50,350 nt of DNA from an uncultured Kangiellaceae bacterium (GTDB lineage: Bacteria > Pseudomonadota > Gammaproteobacteria > Enterobacterales > Kangiellaceae). Under the pieces are notes generated by a model, which saw only the letters and a list, made by a program, of their open reading frames with translations, was not told the origin of the DNA and made no database searches. Position 1 is the first letter of the stretch. Each line of letters opens with the position of its first letter. Location: positions 1 through 50,350 of the forward strand of contig CAJQOL010000146.1 in NCBI GenBank assembly GCA_905479925.1. Reading direction: 5' to 3'. A program made the translations under genes and the position numbers. Positions 41,303 to 50,304 of this stretch are shown one piece after another.

Positions 41303-42382
41303 TTATACCGCTGCATTCTTATAAAGGACCTTTTTTTCGCATAAGCCGCTATCAATAGACGCTTCTGCGCTGTCCTGAATGTTTGGAAACTTGCCGCCCT
41401 CAGGGGTCAGTCCAAGCCTATTAAATAATTTGATGTCTTTATCAACATCAGGGTTGTCAGTTGTCAATAGCTTATCACCATAGAAGATTGAGTTTGCGCC
41501 GGCAAAGAAACACATCGCTTGCATTTCATCGGACATGTTCTCTCTTCCTGCGGATAACCGTACATAAGACTGAGGCATCATTATTCGAGCAACGGCTACC
41601 ATACGTACAAAGTCGAGCGGATCGATTGCTTTGGCATCTTGTAATGGCGTTCCTTTAACAGCAATAAGCTGATTAATAGGAACACTTTGTGGATGTTCCG
41701 GCAAATTAGCGAGCGCCTGCAATAAACCCAAGCGGTCATTTTGAGTTTCTCCCATACCTAAGATTCCACCGGCACAGACTTTCATGCCTGCATCTCTAAC
41801 GTGACCCAAAGTATTTAATCTATCCGCAAATGTGCGGGTGGTAATGATCTGATCGTAGTATTCTTCAGAAGTATCAAGGTTGTGATTGTAATAATCGAGT
41901 CCAGCATCTTTAAGCTGGTGAGCTTGCTCATTATCGATCATGCCTAAGGTAACACAGGTTTCAAGACCTAAACGCTTGACCTCTTTGACCATTTCCAAAA
42001 CAACCGGGAAGTCTTTTCCGCGTGGCGAGCGCCATGCCGCTCCCATACAAAAACGGGTTGCTCCTGCCTGCTTGGCTTTTTTGGCATTTTTGATAACTTC
42101 TTCTAACGCAACCAGCTGTTCTTTTGAAAGACCGGTGTTGTAATGTCCACTTTGCGGGCAATAGGCACAATCTTCCGGGCAAGCGCCGGTTTTGATACTC
42201 ATTAAAGTGGATGTTTGAACTTCATTAGCGGAAAAGTTCTCTCTATGAATTGTGTGTGCGTGAAACAACAAGTCATTCATGGGTAATGCATACAACCTAC
42301 TAATTTCAGCAACCGTCCAATCATGCTTAAGCTGTACCTTTGACGGACTATTGTTAATATTTACTGCACTACTGCTATTCAT
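41303..42382 (-). CDS. bioB: Biotin synthase (BioB)
   Basis: The radical-SAM enzyme of 359 residues inserts sulfur into dethiobiotin. The [4Fe-4S] motif [16 protein letters not shown] has Cys 68, 72 and 75. Other family landmarks are [78 protein letters not shown] and [34 protein letters not shown]. An AAGAGG ribosome site stands seven bases before the ATG. It is the first gene of the bioB-F-H-C-D group, divergent from comF, a gene order common in gammaproteobacteria. No BirA operator is apparent upstream. Confidence 0.97.
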   Translation of the reverse strand: MNSSSAVNINNSPSKVQLKHDWTVAEISRLYALPMNDLLFHAHTIHRENFSANEVQTSTLMSIKTGACPEDCAYCPQSGHYNTGLSKEQLVALEEVIKNAKKAKQAGATRFCMGAAWRSPRGKDFPVVLEMVKEVKRLGLETCVTLGMIDNEQAHQLKDAGLDYYNHNLDTSEEYYDQIITTRTFADRLNTLGHVRDAGMKVCAGGILGMGETQNDRLGLLQALANLPEHPQSVPINQLIAVKGTPLQDAKAIDPLDFVRMVAVARIMMPQSYVRLSAGRENMSDEMQAMCFFAGANSIFYGDKLLTTDNPDVDKDIKLFNRLGLTPEGGKFPNIQDSAEASIDSGLCEKKVLYKNAAV

Positions 42383-42814
42383 TTTTTACCTCTTCTCTAG
42401 CCGCCAAATAGGAAGACTAGTTGTTTTAAGCTATTACTTGAGAGTTCACTAAATTAGTTCGAGTAGCCTTTTGTTGATACTCAACTCTCGCGGTTAACCG
42501 ATATTTTTACGGAATACTATTTTTAGGAAATACTCTAAGAACCGATAAGCAACAATTAACTCCATCATTGAGCAATTTCTTGAGCTTTCAAAACTCGAAA
42601 AAATGACCTATCAGAGCTATTAAGCGTATACTCGAACCATTAATGGGCAGATCTTAAATGAGACAGAGTTACTGTCAAGAAAGCGCCTACTTAAAGTTAA
42701 CGACTGGTTGTTTTTTATACACTTCGAGTACGAAGATTAATTAACGATAGCCGACTAGCAATTGAGCGTATTTGGGGTAGTTTTCGAGATGTTTATTAAG
42801 ATAGTTAAGTTTAA
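42383..42814. other. Divergent intergenic region between bioB and comF
   Basis: 432 bp without a gene. Both promoters must lie here but I cannot identify convincing hexamers. CGGTTAACCG near 42495 is a palindrome resembling part of the BirA half-site GGTTTAC, but no paired half-site at the right spacing is visible. Confidence 0.5.
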
Positions 42815-43618
42815 ATGAAATTTGAGCAACTTCTTGCCACTGACTGCTATCTCTGCGGTTGCCGTTTAACGCAACAAAACAAAGACTTAAGGGATGCCTG
42901 TTCTTTAAACATTGAAAACCACGCTAGCGGCGAGGCGACGAGTAAATTCGACAAAAAATATAGCGGTATCGGAGAAAAGCTGGTTTGCGAACATTGTCGT
43001 TCTCAGCTGCCCGTTTGTATTCATAACTGTTTCACTTGTGGCTTACCACTGCCCGACTCATTAACCGGTGCAAGTAACCAGCAAACCTGTGGACAATGCC
43101 TGATTAGCAGTCCGGTATTTAGTCGGTTAATAAGTGCTTTTCACTATGAGGCCCCAATTAACCACTTCATAACCCAATTAAAATTCTCAGCACAGTTTCA
43201 GCTTTTACCAATAATGGTTGATTTTTTAGTAACAAAATTGATTCAAGGCTATCAAAATGAACCTTTTCCCCAAGCCTTAGTTGCTATTCCACTTCACCCA
43301 AAAAAACAACGCTCAAGGGGCTTTAATCAGGCGAGGCTTATCGCCAACCGCTTATCCAAGCAACTTAATATTCCAGTAATAGACCGCGGCGTTGAACGTA
43401 TTAAATTGACTCGCGCTCAATCGGGTCTGGATGCAAAAGAACGAAAAGAGAATATAAAAGGTGCGTTTCGCGTATCAACGAAACTACCTGAACATATCGC
43501 AGTTATTGACGATGTAATCACCACAGGATTAACGGTTTCTGAGTTTTCCTCAACAGCATTATCACATGGCTGCCAAAAGATACACGCATGGAGTATTGCG
43601 AGAGCCTATGAAATTTAA
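42815..43618 (+). CDS. comF: ComF/GntX-family phosphoribosyltransferase-like protein
   Basis: The 267-aa protein is longer than E. coli GntX (about 227). A zinc-binding region uses CYLCGC (CxxC at about 11-14), VCEHCRSQLPVC, CFTCGLPLP and CGQCL. An insertion of about 30 residues separates the first cysteine pair from the second. The C-terminal type I phosphoribosyltransferase domain has PLHPKKQRSRGFNQARLIA, LTRAQSGLDAKERKENIKGAF and the PRPP loop HIAVIDDVITTGLTVSE. ComF proteins assist DNA uptake in natural transformation (helicase-associated in Bacillus and Haemophilus). Position divergent from bioB is typical. Confidence 0.93.
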   Translation: MKFEQLLATDCYLCGCRLTQQNKDLRDACSLNIENHASGEATSKFDKKYSGIGEKLVCEHCRSQLPVCIHNCFTCGLPLPDSLTGASNQQTCGQCLISSPVFSRLISAFHYEAPINHFITQLKFSAQFQLLPIMVDFLVTKLIQGYQNEPFPQALVAIPLHPKKQRSRGFNQARLIANRLSKQLNIPVIDRGVERIKLTRAQSGLDAKERKENIKGAFRVSTKLPEHIAVIDDVITTGLTVSEFSSTALSHGCQKIHAWSIARAYEI

Positions 43619-43724
43619 TCAAATGAATTCCAGAGCGTAAAAAATTAGAAGCGCTATGATTAAACGACTACTCAATAGCAATAGATAATGTTGCAAGGAC
43701 AAGGCGCATTTATATTCGCACGTT

Positions 43725-43751
43725 TTGTAACACTCTAAGCGTTTGTATAAT
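43725..43751 (+). promoter_or_regulatory. Candidate promoter of the MATE-srkA pair
   Basis: TTGTAA (43725-43730), a short 15-bp spacer and a perfect TATAAT (43746-43751) lie 63 bp ahead of the start. The -10 is good but the spacing is suboptimal. Confidence 0.4.
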
Positions 43752-43814
43752 TTGAATGGTGTTATACTGCGTCATCTTTATCGCTACACTTGCTGTAATT
43801 AAGGGAATTCCTTT

Positions 43815-45140
43815 TTGGTCACACGCGAACGCTCTTCACAGATATTCCAAATTGCACTGCCAATCATTGGCGGAATGATGTCTCAAAACATCCTAAATTT
43901 GGTCGATGCTGCTATGGTAAGTCAGCTCGGAGAAGCAGAGCTTGCCGCCGTCGGCCTGGCTAGTTTCATAAATTTTGTTGCTGCCGCTATGTTTATGGGC
44001 TTCTCATCGGGTGTCCAAGCGACTGTTGCAAGACGTGTAGGTGAAGGCAAAAGTAGTATTGCCGCAAATCCGTTAAACGGTGCGTTATTGCTAATTTTTC
44101 TAGCCGCTATTCCTACGTCCTTTCTATTAACCGCTTACAGCACCGAAATCATGTCGATGCTAAATAACGATGCGCAAGTTATTCAAGAAGGCGCTCTTTA
44201 TCTTGATGCTCGGCTAATTGGTATTATGGCAATCGGTATGAACTTTAGCTTTAGGGGATACCTAAGTGCTATAAAAATGACTCAGTTTTATTTTAAAACC
44301 ATTGTCACCATGCATATAATCAATGTTTTCCTTAACTATGTACTCATATTCGGTAACTGGGGATTCCCAGAAATGGGAACGGAGGGTGCTGGGCTTGGAA
44401 CAACCATCTCTATGTATGGTGGAACGCTCATGTATCTATGGTTAACAATGAAACACACCCGCCATTTTGGCTTTGGTGCCCATTTACCATCCATGCAAAC
44501 AATCACTCAACTGTTCAAAATTTCGTTACCAGCCTCTTTGCAGCAGTTGTTTTTTGCGCTTGGATTTACAACGCTTTTCTGGATCGTTGGCAAAATAGGT
44601 ACGGCGGAGCTAGCGGCAGCCAATATCCTTACCACCCTGACTTTGGTCGCGATCTTACCATCCATCGGATTTGGTATGAGTGCTGCGACATTAGTCGGCC
44701 AAGCAATCGGACGAAAAGAAATTGATGATGCCTACCAATGGGCTTGGGACACTTCCAAGATTGCTGCTGCATCGATTTTGCTCATAAGTATCCCGATGCT
44801 ACTAGTGCCAGAGCTAATTCTCAGCATATTTTTTGATAAGCAAGAGACCATCGAATTAGCCAAATTACCGTTACAACTGGTGGCTATCGCTATCGTTATT
44901 GACGCCTATAATTTGGTACTCATGTCAGCCTTACAAGGTGCAGGAGCTACAAAGATAACGATGATCGTTAGCATTGTTTGCCAATGGTTTGTATTCCTTC
45001 CAATAGCATGGATTATTGGTCCGTATATGGGAATGGGTTTGACCGCGATTTGGCTAACTCAAGGGTTATATCGACTATTTCAAGCGTTTTGGTTTGCTTC
45101 ATTGTGGCGCAAACGTGAATGGGCTGAAGTTAAACTATGA
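43815..45140 (+). CDS. MATE-family multidrug/cation efflux transporter, TTG start
   Basis: The 441-aa protein has twelve predicted helices and the MATE landmarks LPIIGGMMSQNILNLVDAAMVSQLGEAELAAVGLA in the N-half and KISLPASLQQLFFALGFTTLFWIVGKIGTAELAAANI in the C-half. It exports drugs or metabolites using sodium or proton entry. The start codon is TTG (43815), with AAGGGAATT upstream as ribosome site; no ATG or GTG lies nearer to the conserved first helix. A putative promoter is about 65 bp upstream. The stop overlaps srkA by 4 bp (ATGA), coupling their translation. Confidence 0.93.
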   Translation: MVTRERSSQIFQIALPIIGGMMSQNILNLVDAAMVSQLGEAELAAVGLASFINFVAAAMFMGFSSGVQATVARRVGEGKSSIAANPLNGALLLIFLAAIPTSFLLTAYSTEIMSMLNNDAQVIQEGALYLDARLIGIMAIGMNFSFRGYLSAIKMTQFYFKTIVTMHIINVFLNYVLIFGNWGFPEMGTEGAGLGTTISMYGGTLMYLWLTMKHTRHFGFGAHLPSMQTITQLFKISLPASLQQLFFALGFTTLFWIVGKIGTAELAAANILTTLTLVAILPSIGFGMSAATLVGQAIGRKEIDDAYQWAWDTSKIAAASILLISIPMLLVPELILSIFFDKQETIELAKLPLQLVAIAIVIDAYNLVLMSALQGAGATKITMIVSIVCQWFVFLPIAWIIGPYMGMGLTAIWLTQGLYRLFQAFWFASLWRKREWAEVKL

Positions 45141-46126
45141 CTAACAAACTGCCGAAAGATAGCGATGAGCAGTTTTTTTATGGCCTAACACCCGATCACG
45201 TTCTGGACGCTATTGAATCCACTGGCCTATTACCTCAAGCCGCACTACTGGCACTAAACAGCTACGAAAATAGAGTCTATCAGTTTCGCGACGACGATAA
45301 TCGTAAATATGTTGCTAAATTCTATAGGCCCAATCGTTGGTCTGATTCACAGATATTAGAAGAGCATGAATTTAGTATTGAACTAGCCAATGATGAAATT
45401 CCTGTCGTTGCACCGCTAAGTTTTAACGGTCAAACGCTACTTAAATCAAAAGGTTACCGATTTGCTCTGTTTGATTGTCATGGCGGTCGTACCCCTGAAC
45501 TAGAAGATAAAAAGGTGTTAGAGTGGATTGGTCGCTTTATTGGCCGAATTCACGCAAGAGGCTCAATACAGCCATTCCATTACCGACCATCGATCTCGAT
45601 TGAAACCTATGCAATAGAAAGCGTTAACTTTCTTCAAAACGAGCAGTTTTTGCCTCCTCATATTGCAGTGGCTTACGATACGCTAGCCAAGCAATTAATT
45701 GATATTTGCGAACAACGGTTTGAGCGGCTAGGAAGCTATCAGTCAATTCGCTTACACGGTGATTGCCACCCAAGTAACTTATTATGGACCGATGACGGAC
45801 CTCATTTTGTTGATTTCGACGACGCTAGACAAGGCCCGGCTATTCAAGATCTTTGGATGCTACTCAGTGATTCTGGAGATCGGGAGTTATTGAACGCTTT
45901 ACTCTGTGGTTATGAAGATTTTATGGATTTTGACGACCGTCAACTCACTATTGTTGAGCCATTACGCACTATTAGAATGATTCACTACAGCGCTTGGTTG
46001 GCAAGGCGATGGGAAGACCCCTCTTTTAAGCATAACTTTCCATGGTTTAACACCACTCGTTACTGGGAAGAGCACTTGTTATCACTAAAGGAACAACTAG
46101 CGTTGATGCAAAATACTCCATTCTGA
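45137..46126 (+). CDS. srkA: Stress response kinase A (SrkA/YihE)
   Basis: The 329-aa protein is a choline-kinase-like Ser/Thr kinase. It has NSYENRVYQFRDDDNRKYVAKFYRPNRWSDSQILEEHEF (Lys and Glu of the N-lobe), IRLHGDCHPSNLLWTDDGPHFVDFDDARQGPAIQDLWM (catalytic Asp in HGDCHPSN and metal Asp in DFDD), and LARRWEDPSFKHNFPWF near the C-terminus. SrkA protects E. coli from stress by countering MazF toxin. ATGA overlap with the MATE gene is unusual, as E. coli srkA precedes dsbA. No dsbA follows here. Confidence 0.95.
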   Translation: MTNKLPKDSDEQFFYGLTPDHVLDAIESTGLLPQAALLALNSYENRVYQFRDDDNRKYVAKFYRPNRWSDSQILEEHEFSIELANDEIPVVAPLSFNGQTLLKSKGYRFALFDCHGGRTPELEDKKVLEWIGRFIGRIHARGSIQPFHYRPSISIETYAIESVNFLQNEQFLPPHIAVAYDTLAKQLIDICEQRFERLGSYQSIRLHGDCHPSNLLWTDDGPHFVDFDDARQGPAIQDLWMLLSDSGDRELLNALLCGYEDFMDFDDRQLTIVEPLRTIRMIHYSAWLARRWEDPSFKHNFPWFNTTRYWEEHLLSLKEQLALMQNTPF

Positions 46127-46277
46127 TACGCAATAACCATTTTGTTTAATGCCCACTAAAACAAGCAATTCTTTGAGGGAATAACGGGATTAAGTTGAGA
46201 AATTTTAGCTTTCTGTCACCCCGCTTTTCATCAAACAATTAATACCGAAAACAGATAATCGTGTAATAACAATAAAC

Positions 46278-46291
46278 TTGATTTAAATCAA
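46278..46291. promoter_or_regulatory. Perfect FNR/Anr-type box
   Basis: TTGAT-TTAA-ATCAA exactly matches the FNR consensus TTGAT-N4-ATCAA. It overlaps the -35 (TTGATT at 46278-46283) of a candidate promoter with -10 TATACT at 46300-46305 (16-bp spacer). Centre to predicted start is about -27, a position expected for repression by FNR instead of activation. Confidence 0.65.
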
Positions 46292-46305
46292 AGGGCTACT
46301 ATACT
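46278..46305 (+). promoter_or_regulatory. Candidate promoter for the GGDEF-EAL gene, probably leaderless
   Basis: TTGATT (46278-46283), 16 bp, TATACT (46300-46305). Transcription would begin at about 46311-46312, at the ATG itself, and no ribosome site precedes it, so the message may be leaderless. Confidence 0.5.
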
Positions 46306-46311
46306 TTTCTA

Positions 46312-48633
46312 ATGAAGTTATCTATCAACTTATGGCGTACGTTTGCCTTCATTGTTTTGGTATCCCTACTGTCAGTGGTTGCAGCGGGTTACTTTAATTG
46401 GCGAGAGGTCCTTGAAGAAACGCGTTTAGAGCTAAAATATACTAATCATTTTGTTACTCGCTCGATGGATCTAATACTTAAAAAAAATGAAGCTTTTCTA
46501 AGTATTTTAGGACAGCGAATTATCGAGATTGATTCACAAAGCAATAAAGCACAAAAAGATAAACTAATTGGCCAGTTTTTTAAACAACACCCTGAGCTCC
46601 TGGGGTTTGGACTAGCGGATTTAGAAGGAAACCTATTGGTTAGTCTAGGGAGCGACGAGCAACGTTCTCGCACCAATATGAAGCAAACTCCCGGCAACGC
46701 TAATCTTTTTGAACTTGCTCTAAAAAGTGAAAGAATGGTTATAGGTAGAACCTATTTTCTTGCAAGTGTGAACTCGTGGGTCATCCCATTAAACCTGCGC
46801 TTAGTTAACGAAAATGCCGAGCTTACCGGCGTCATTTCAACCGCTTTTGTACTTGATTCTCCTCATAGCTTCTGGTCAAACACTAATAAGAATTTCAGCC
46901 ATATTGACATCGTTTTTGTGCGCAAGGACCTCTATCGTCAATCGGTATCAAACGCAGGAAAACCTACCGAAGTCGATTATCAAGAACTTTATACCAAGCC
47001 CATTGCTAAGGAACTTTTTACTGAATTTGATAGACGTCTCTATCAACAAGAAGGAAAACGATTCTCAGAATTGGAAACCAAAGGTGGTATCTACGGTATT
47101 GAGTTTGTGGATGTTTTCAAACAACGAGTATTAATCGTTATTCAGTACGATCGTAAACGCAATTATTACGTCGCTACAAGCATTCCTTACGAGGTTTTGT
47201 ATGACAGAATTTATCAATCAAGCATTTGGCTATTCACCCTTTGGCTAATTTTCAATTGCACACTATTTTTCTTTTTTAGGTTAAACGAAAACATACAAAG
47301 GGAAGCTAAAATCAATCTCAAGTACCAAGCTAACCATGATCGCTTAACGGGTCTGCCTAATCGTCGATATCTTGACCAAACGTTTCCGCAAATACTCAAC
47401 GACTACAACAAAGAGTTTTCATTACTGTTCATCGACTTAGATAACTTTAAGAACTGTAATGATATACACGGTCACTCGGTAGGCGACAAAGTGCTTAAAG
47501 AAGTCGCGAAACGGATTAATTTGACCTTTAGGAGTTGCCTAAATATTCGCCAAGGTGGCGACGAGTTTATTGTTGTATCTCGGCTAACGGACGAAAAGGA
47601 ACTCACAATGATGTGTGATGAGTTCTACCGCCTACTCAGTAAGCCCTTGTTCGTTGGAAACCTAGAGTTTTCTATAAGGGCAAGTGTTGGTATTTCTCGT
47701 TCACCGTTTGACAGTAGCGAGCTAGAAGATCTGATGCGTAAAGCAGATATGGCGATGTACGATGCAAAAAAGCAATCTAGAGTATCAGTAATTTACTCCA
47801 GTGATTTAGAGCATCGCACGGAACGGCGAGCACTCATTGAAAAAGAACTTTCATTGGCATTAAAAAGAAATGAGCTTTCATTGGTTTATCAACCACAGGT
47901 TAACGCCAAAGATCAGAAAGTGATAGGTATGGAAGCACTGCTGCGCTGGCATAACTCAAAACTTGGTATGATTCCGCCGGATGAGTTTATTCCTGTCGCA
48001 GAGCTTAATGGCTTTATCAACGAGATTGGCGAATTTGTTATTAACCAAGCTATTGCCGATGCGATTAAGGTTTATGAGTCTTTACCTGACGACTCTTATA
48101 TTTTAGATTCTCCACGACATTTTAGAATTTCTATAAACGTTAGCGTGATACAACTTATTAGCGAACAGTTTATAGCCGTTTTATCACGAATTCTAAGACG
48201 CCATGATATCAACAATATTGAAATCATGTTGGAGGTCACCGAAAGTTTATTTATTGAAGATCTTGAGAAAGCCAAATCTGTATTAAATGAAATTAACGCT
48301 CTTGGTATTGGTGTTTCGTTAGACGACTTTGGCACGGGTTACTCGTCACTAAATGTTCTGAATAAGTTACCAATAGATGAACTAAAAATCGACCGTTCCT
48401 TTGTCAAAGATATTCTAGATGACCAACTTGATAGACGGTTAATCCACAGCATTATTATACTTAGCAAAAACCTTAGTATCTCAGTTTTGGCTGAAGGTGT
48501 TGAAGAGGATCGACAAGCTAAATTATTAAGCGAATACGGCTGCGATTTGTTTCAAGGTTATTACTTCTCACGACCAATACCTATAGAAGACGTTATCATT
48601 TTTATCACTCCCCCCTCTTCGTCCAAAAACTAA
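46312..48633 (+). CDS. Membrane-bound GGDEF-EAL protein with periplasmic sensor
   Basis: The 773-aa protein has an N-terminal helix (about 7-27), a periplasmic domain (28-303, Cache-like by position and by FxLASVNSWVIPLNLRL-type strands), a second helix (304-323), a GGDEF domain and an EAL domain. The cyclase signature RQGGDEF is intact (415-419) and the RxxD inhibitory site upstream is missing. In the EAL domain GMEALLRW (541-543), LEVTESLF, LDDFGTGYSSLNVL and AEGVEEDRQA are all conserved, so phosphodiesterase activity is likely. Either or both activities may be live. It controls cyclic di-GMP, hence motility or biofilm. An FNR-type box overlaps the candidate promoter. Confidence 0.93.
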   Translation: MKLSINLWRTFAFIVLVSLLSVVAAGYFNWREVLEETRLELKYTNHFVTRSMDLILKKNEAFLSILGQRIIEIDSQSNKAQKDKLIGQFFKQHPELLGFGLADLEGNLLVSLGSDEQRSRTNMKQTPGNANLFELALKSERMVIGRTYFLASVNSWVIPLNLRLVNENAELTGVISTAFVLDSPHSFWSNTNKNFSHIDIVFVRKDLYRQSVSNAGKPTEVDYQELYTKPIAKELFTEFDRRLYQQEGKRFSELETKGGIYGIEFVDVFKQRVLIVIQYDRKRNYYVATSIPYEVLYDRIYQSSIWLFTLWLIFNCTLFFFFRLNENIQREAKINLKYQANHDRLTGLPNRRYLDQTFPQILNDYNKEFSLLFIDLDNFKNCNDIHGHSVGDKVLKEVAKRINLTFRSCLNIRQGGDEFIVVSRLTDEKELTMMCDEFYRLLSKPLFVGNLEFSIRASVGISRSPFDSSELEDLMRKADMAMYDAKKQSRVSVIYSSDLEHRTERRALIEKELSLALKRNELSLVYQPQVNAKDQKVIGMEALLRWHNSKLGMIPPDEFIPVAELNGFINEIGEFVINQAIADAIKVYESLPDDSYILDSPRHFRISINVSVIQLISEQFIAVLSRILRRHDINNIEIMLEVTESLFIEDLEKAKSVLNEINALGIGVSLDDFGTGYSSLNVLNKLPIDELKIDRSFVKDILDDQLDRRLIHSIIILSKNLSISVLAEGVEEDRQAKLLSEYGCDLFQGYYFSRPIPIEDVIIFITPPSSSKN

Positions 48634-48898
48634 ATAGAGTTTACTCTCAACTCAATTAATTTGTATCTAGATCGAATTAGATCTAATAAAGCTTTGATCA
48701 AACAAAGCTTCGATTCAATACGGTTTAGATTAAGCAAGAATAAAAGCTAAATATGCCAGTTTAAAGTATGAGCTCTGATTAAAGCCTCATGCCAACACCT
48801 AGCAAGTCTGTTAATACAATATTGTTTCGGTTCAGGTTGAATTCAGCTTTTGGTGTTTAAACTTAAGTTGAATCATTTCAACCACTCTTTGATTCCCT
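48634..48898 (+). ncRNA. Possible small RNA region upstream of the strong terminator
   Basis: 265 bp without an open frame, containing local hairpins: TAGATC/GATCTA (48668-48685), AAGCTTTG/CAAAGCTT (48689-48710) and GTTGAA/TTCAAC (about 48868-48883). A strong Rho-independent terminator ends it. The region is either a long 3' UTR of the GGDEF-EAL gene or an independent sRNA; no strong promoter is evident. Confidence 0.3.
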
Positions 48899-48940
48899 GC
48901 CGGCTGGTGGAAGTTTAACCAGTCGGCCTTTTTATTTTTA
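48899..48940 (+). terminator. Strong Rho-independent terminator
   Basis: GCCGGCTGGT (48899-48908) pairs with ACCAGTCGGC (48918-48927), with one G-T wobble, around a 9-nt loop, followed by CTTTTTATTTTT. It is the best terminator in the window. It lies 266 bp after the GGDEF-EAL stop. Confidence 0.88.
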
Positions 48941-49038
48941 CCAGCCGAATCTTCCCATATTCTCAGCGTAATTGACCCATAGCTTCCTTTATCACCGAAT
49001 AATCATTTTTAACAAAAACTCCAATAGCAGACCTTATT

Positions 49039-49047
49039 TGATATAAT
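49039..49047 (+). promoter_or_regulatory. Extended -10 promoter of the small membrane protein gene
   Basis: TGATATAAT (TGnTATAAT) is a perfect extended -10, 41 bp ahead of the ATG. The -35 region is weak, as usual with extended -10 promoters. Confidence 0.65.
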
Positions 49048-49087
49048 TGCCATAATTCAAACCCTCAACCTATCCAAGAAAACGACT

Positions 49088-49447
49088 ATGGCTCATTTAT
49101 TGTTCAAACTTAATGGCGTTCCAGAAGACGAAGCTGAAGAAGTTAGGATTTTACTAGAAGACAATGAAATTGATTGTTATGAAACGGATTCGGGGCGATG
49201 GGGCTTGGGATATGCTGCAATTTGGATGCGTGACAAAGAACACTTAGAACACGCTAAACAACTTATTCAGGCATATCAACAGGAGCGTTTCAATCGTGTA
49301 TCGCAAGAGCATCAACAGGCATTGGAGTCAGGACAACGAATAAGCCGTTTAGCCTACTTTCTTCAGTCACCGATTCGATATAGCATACTTATCATTTTTG
49401 CTGCGGCATTAGCCTATTTTACGGTAATTCCTTTTTTTAAACCCTAA
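49088..49447 (+). CDS. Small membrane protein of the DUF6164 type
   Basis: The 119-aa protein begins MAHLLFKLNGVPEDEAEEVRILLEDNEIDCYET, then SGRWGLGYAAIWMRDKEHLEHAKQLIQAYQQER, recalling small proteins with a ferredoxin-like (DUF2007-like) fold that I know as DUF6164. A single C-terminal helix (SILIIFAAALAYFTVIPFF, about 98-116) anchors it, so the soluble N-half faces the cytosol. The function is unknown. Its own extended -10 promoter and an upstream terminator make it an independent unit. Confidence 0.8.
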   Translation: MAHLLFKLNGVPEDEAEEVRILLEDNEIDCYETDSGRWGLGYAAIWMRDKEHLEHAKQLIQAYQQERFNRVSQEHQQALESGQRISRLAYFLQSPIRYSILIIFAAALAYFTVIPFFKP

Positions 49448-49690
49448 TTCATTTTTACGCTTTAGCGCTTAAACGCTATTTTGAGTTTTAATAAAAGTTA
49501 CAACCTTCAATCCTATTGTTAACTTAAGAGCTCAACTGCACACAATTTATCTCTAAGAGCTGAAGCTAAATTTGAGTTAAGCCTTGAAATGAGACAAGGT
49601 AATAAACAGGCAGAGCATCCAAATTGCCAATTTATGTAACCCTATAAAGAGTTGAAATAAACATAACAAGACTGAACCGAGAAAGATTGA

Positions 49691-49969
49691 ATGCAATCAG
49701 ATCCAAAAAAGCTAACAAAAGCCCATCATGAATTGACTCACTCTGAAGACAGAAAAGTGATGTCTCACACCCAAAGAGAACAAGACGACTGGTTTATCAA
49801 CTCAATTATGATCGAAGACTGTGAAGTTCCGTTCAAGTTCAAGCGAAAAAGCAAATATAAAACGCTTCTTAAAGGTCAAAGAATCAATTTGACCTACTAC
49901 CCAAAAACGGAAACAGTCGCAGGTCTGGATTTTGAAACAATGAGAGTCGTGCGTATTAAAAGCGCGTAA
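49691..49969 (+). CDS. Conserved-type hypothetical protein (92 aa)
   Basis: The short protein ends with a compact basic domain (QREQDDWFINSIMIEDCEVPFKFKRKSKYKTLLKGQRINLTYYPKTETVAGLDFETMRVVRIKSA) that I recall from hypothetical proteins in marine gammaproteobacteria; the family has no known role. The N-terminal 23 residues (QSDPKKLTKAHHELTHSED) look unlike the rest, and an internal ATG at 49760 could be the true start. GAGAAAG before ATG 49691 is a possible ribosome site. I infer a small beta-rich, perhaps nucleic-acid-binding domain from the basic composition, but this is weak. Confidence 0.65.
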   Translation: MQSDPKKLTKAHHELTHSEDRKVMSHTQREQDDWFINSIMIEDCEVPFKFKRKSKYKTLLKGQRINLTYYPKTETVAGLDFETMRVVRIKSA

Positions 49970-50007
49970 AAAGCGCAAAACCGTCAAACAAGCGAGTTGA
50001 TTGATTT

Positions 50008-50304
50008 TTAACCGTTAATTTTTGCTACTTTATCAGAGGTTTCAATGTCTTGAGACTCATCCTCGGATTGCAATAATACCTCGGGCTTACTCTTAATCGC
50101 TTTTGCTAGTAAATCTTTGTTTTCGGCGACAAGCATCCCAATTCCCTCAATCTGCTCTTCGCTTAATCCGTCAATAGACTTTTCCATCCAGAGACTGACA
50201 TTCTCCGCGAGCTCCAACATCTTGTCATAATTATCTGCTGCTTTTTTATCAGAGAAAGTTTTATTTGAATCTCTATCGGACATATATAAAGTCACCACTG
50301 CCAT
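50008..50304 (-). CDS. yebG: YebG-family protein
   Basis: The 98-aa protein has MAVVTLYMSDRDSNKTFSDKKAADNYDKMLELAENVSLWMEKS, which aligns with the opening of E. coli YebG (MAVEVKYVVIREG...FTSKKEADAYDKMLDTADLLDTWL). The rest, LSEEQIEGIGMLVAENKDLLAKAIKSKPE, also matches the family, and the tail is acidic. In E. coli yebG is a LexA-controlled, DNA-damage-induced gene of unknown mechanism. Only 46 bp upstream is in the window, and no CTGT-N8-ACAG box is visible in it. The ribosome site is CGGGAG. Confidence 0.85.
   Translation of the reverse strand: MAVVTLYMSDRDSNKTFSDKKAADNYDKMLELAENVSLWMEKSIDGLSEEQIEGIGMLVAENKDLLAKAIKSKPEVLLQSEDESQDIETSDKVAKING

Noticed and set aside
42383-42814. BirA operator upstream of bioB
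   Set aside because: Only a CGGTTAACCG palindrome, no matched TTGTAAACC / GGTTTACAA pair at 14-16 bp spacing.
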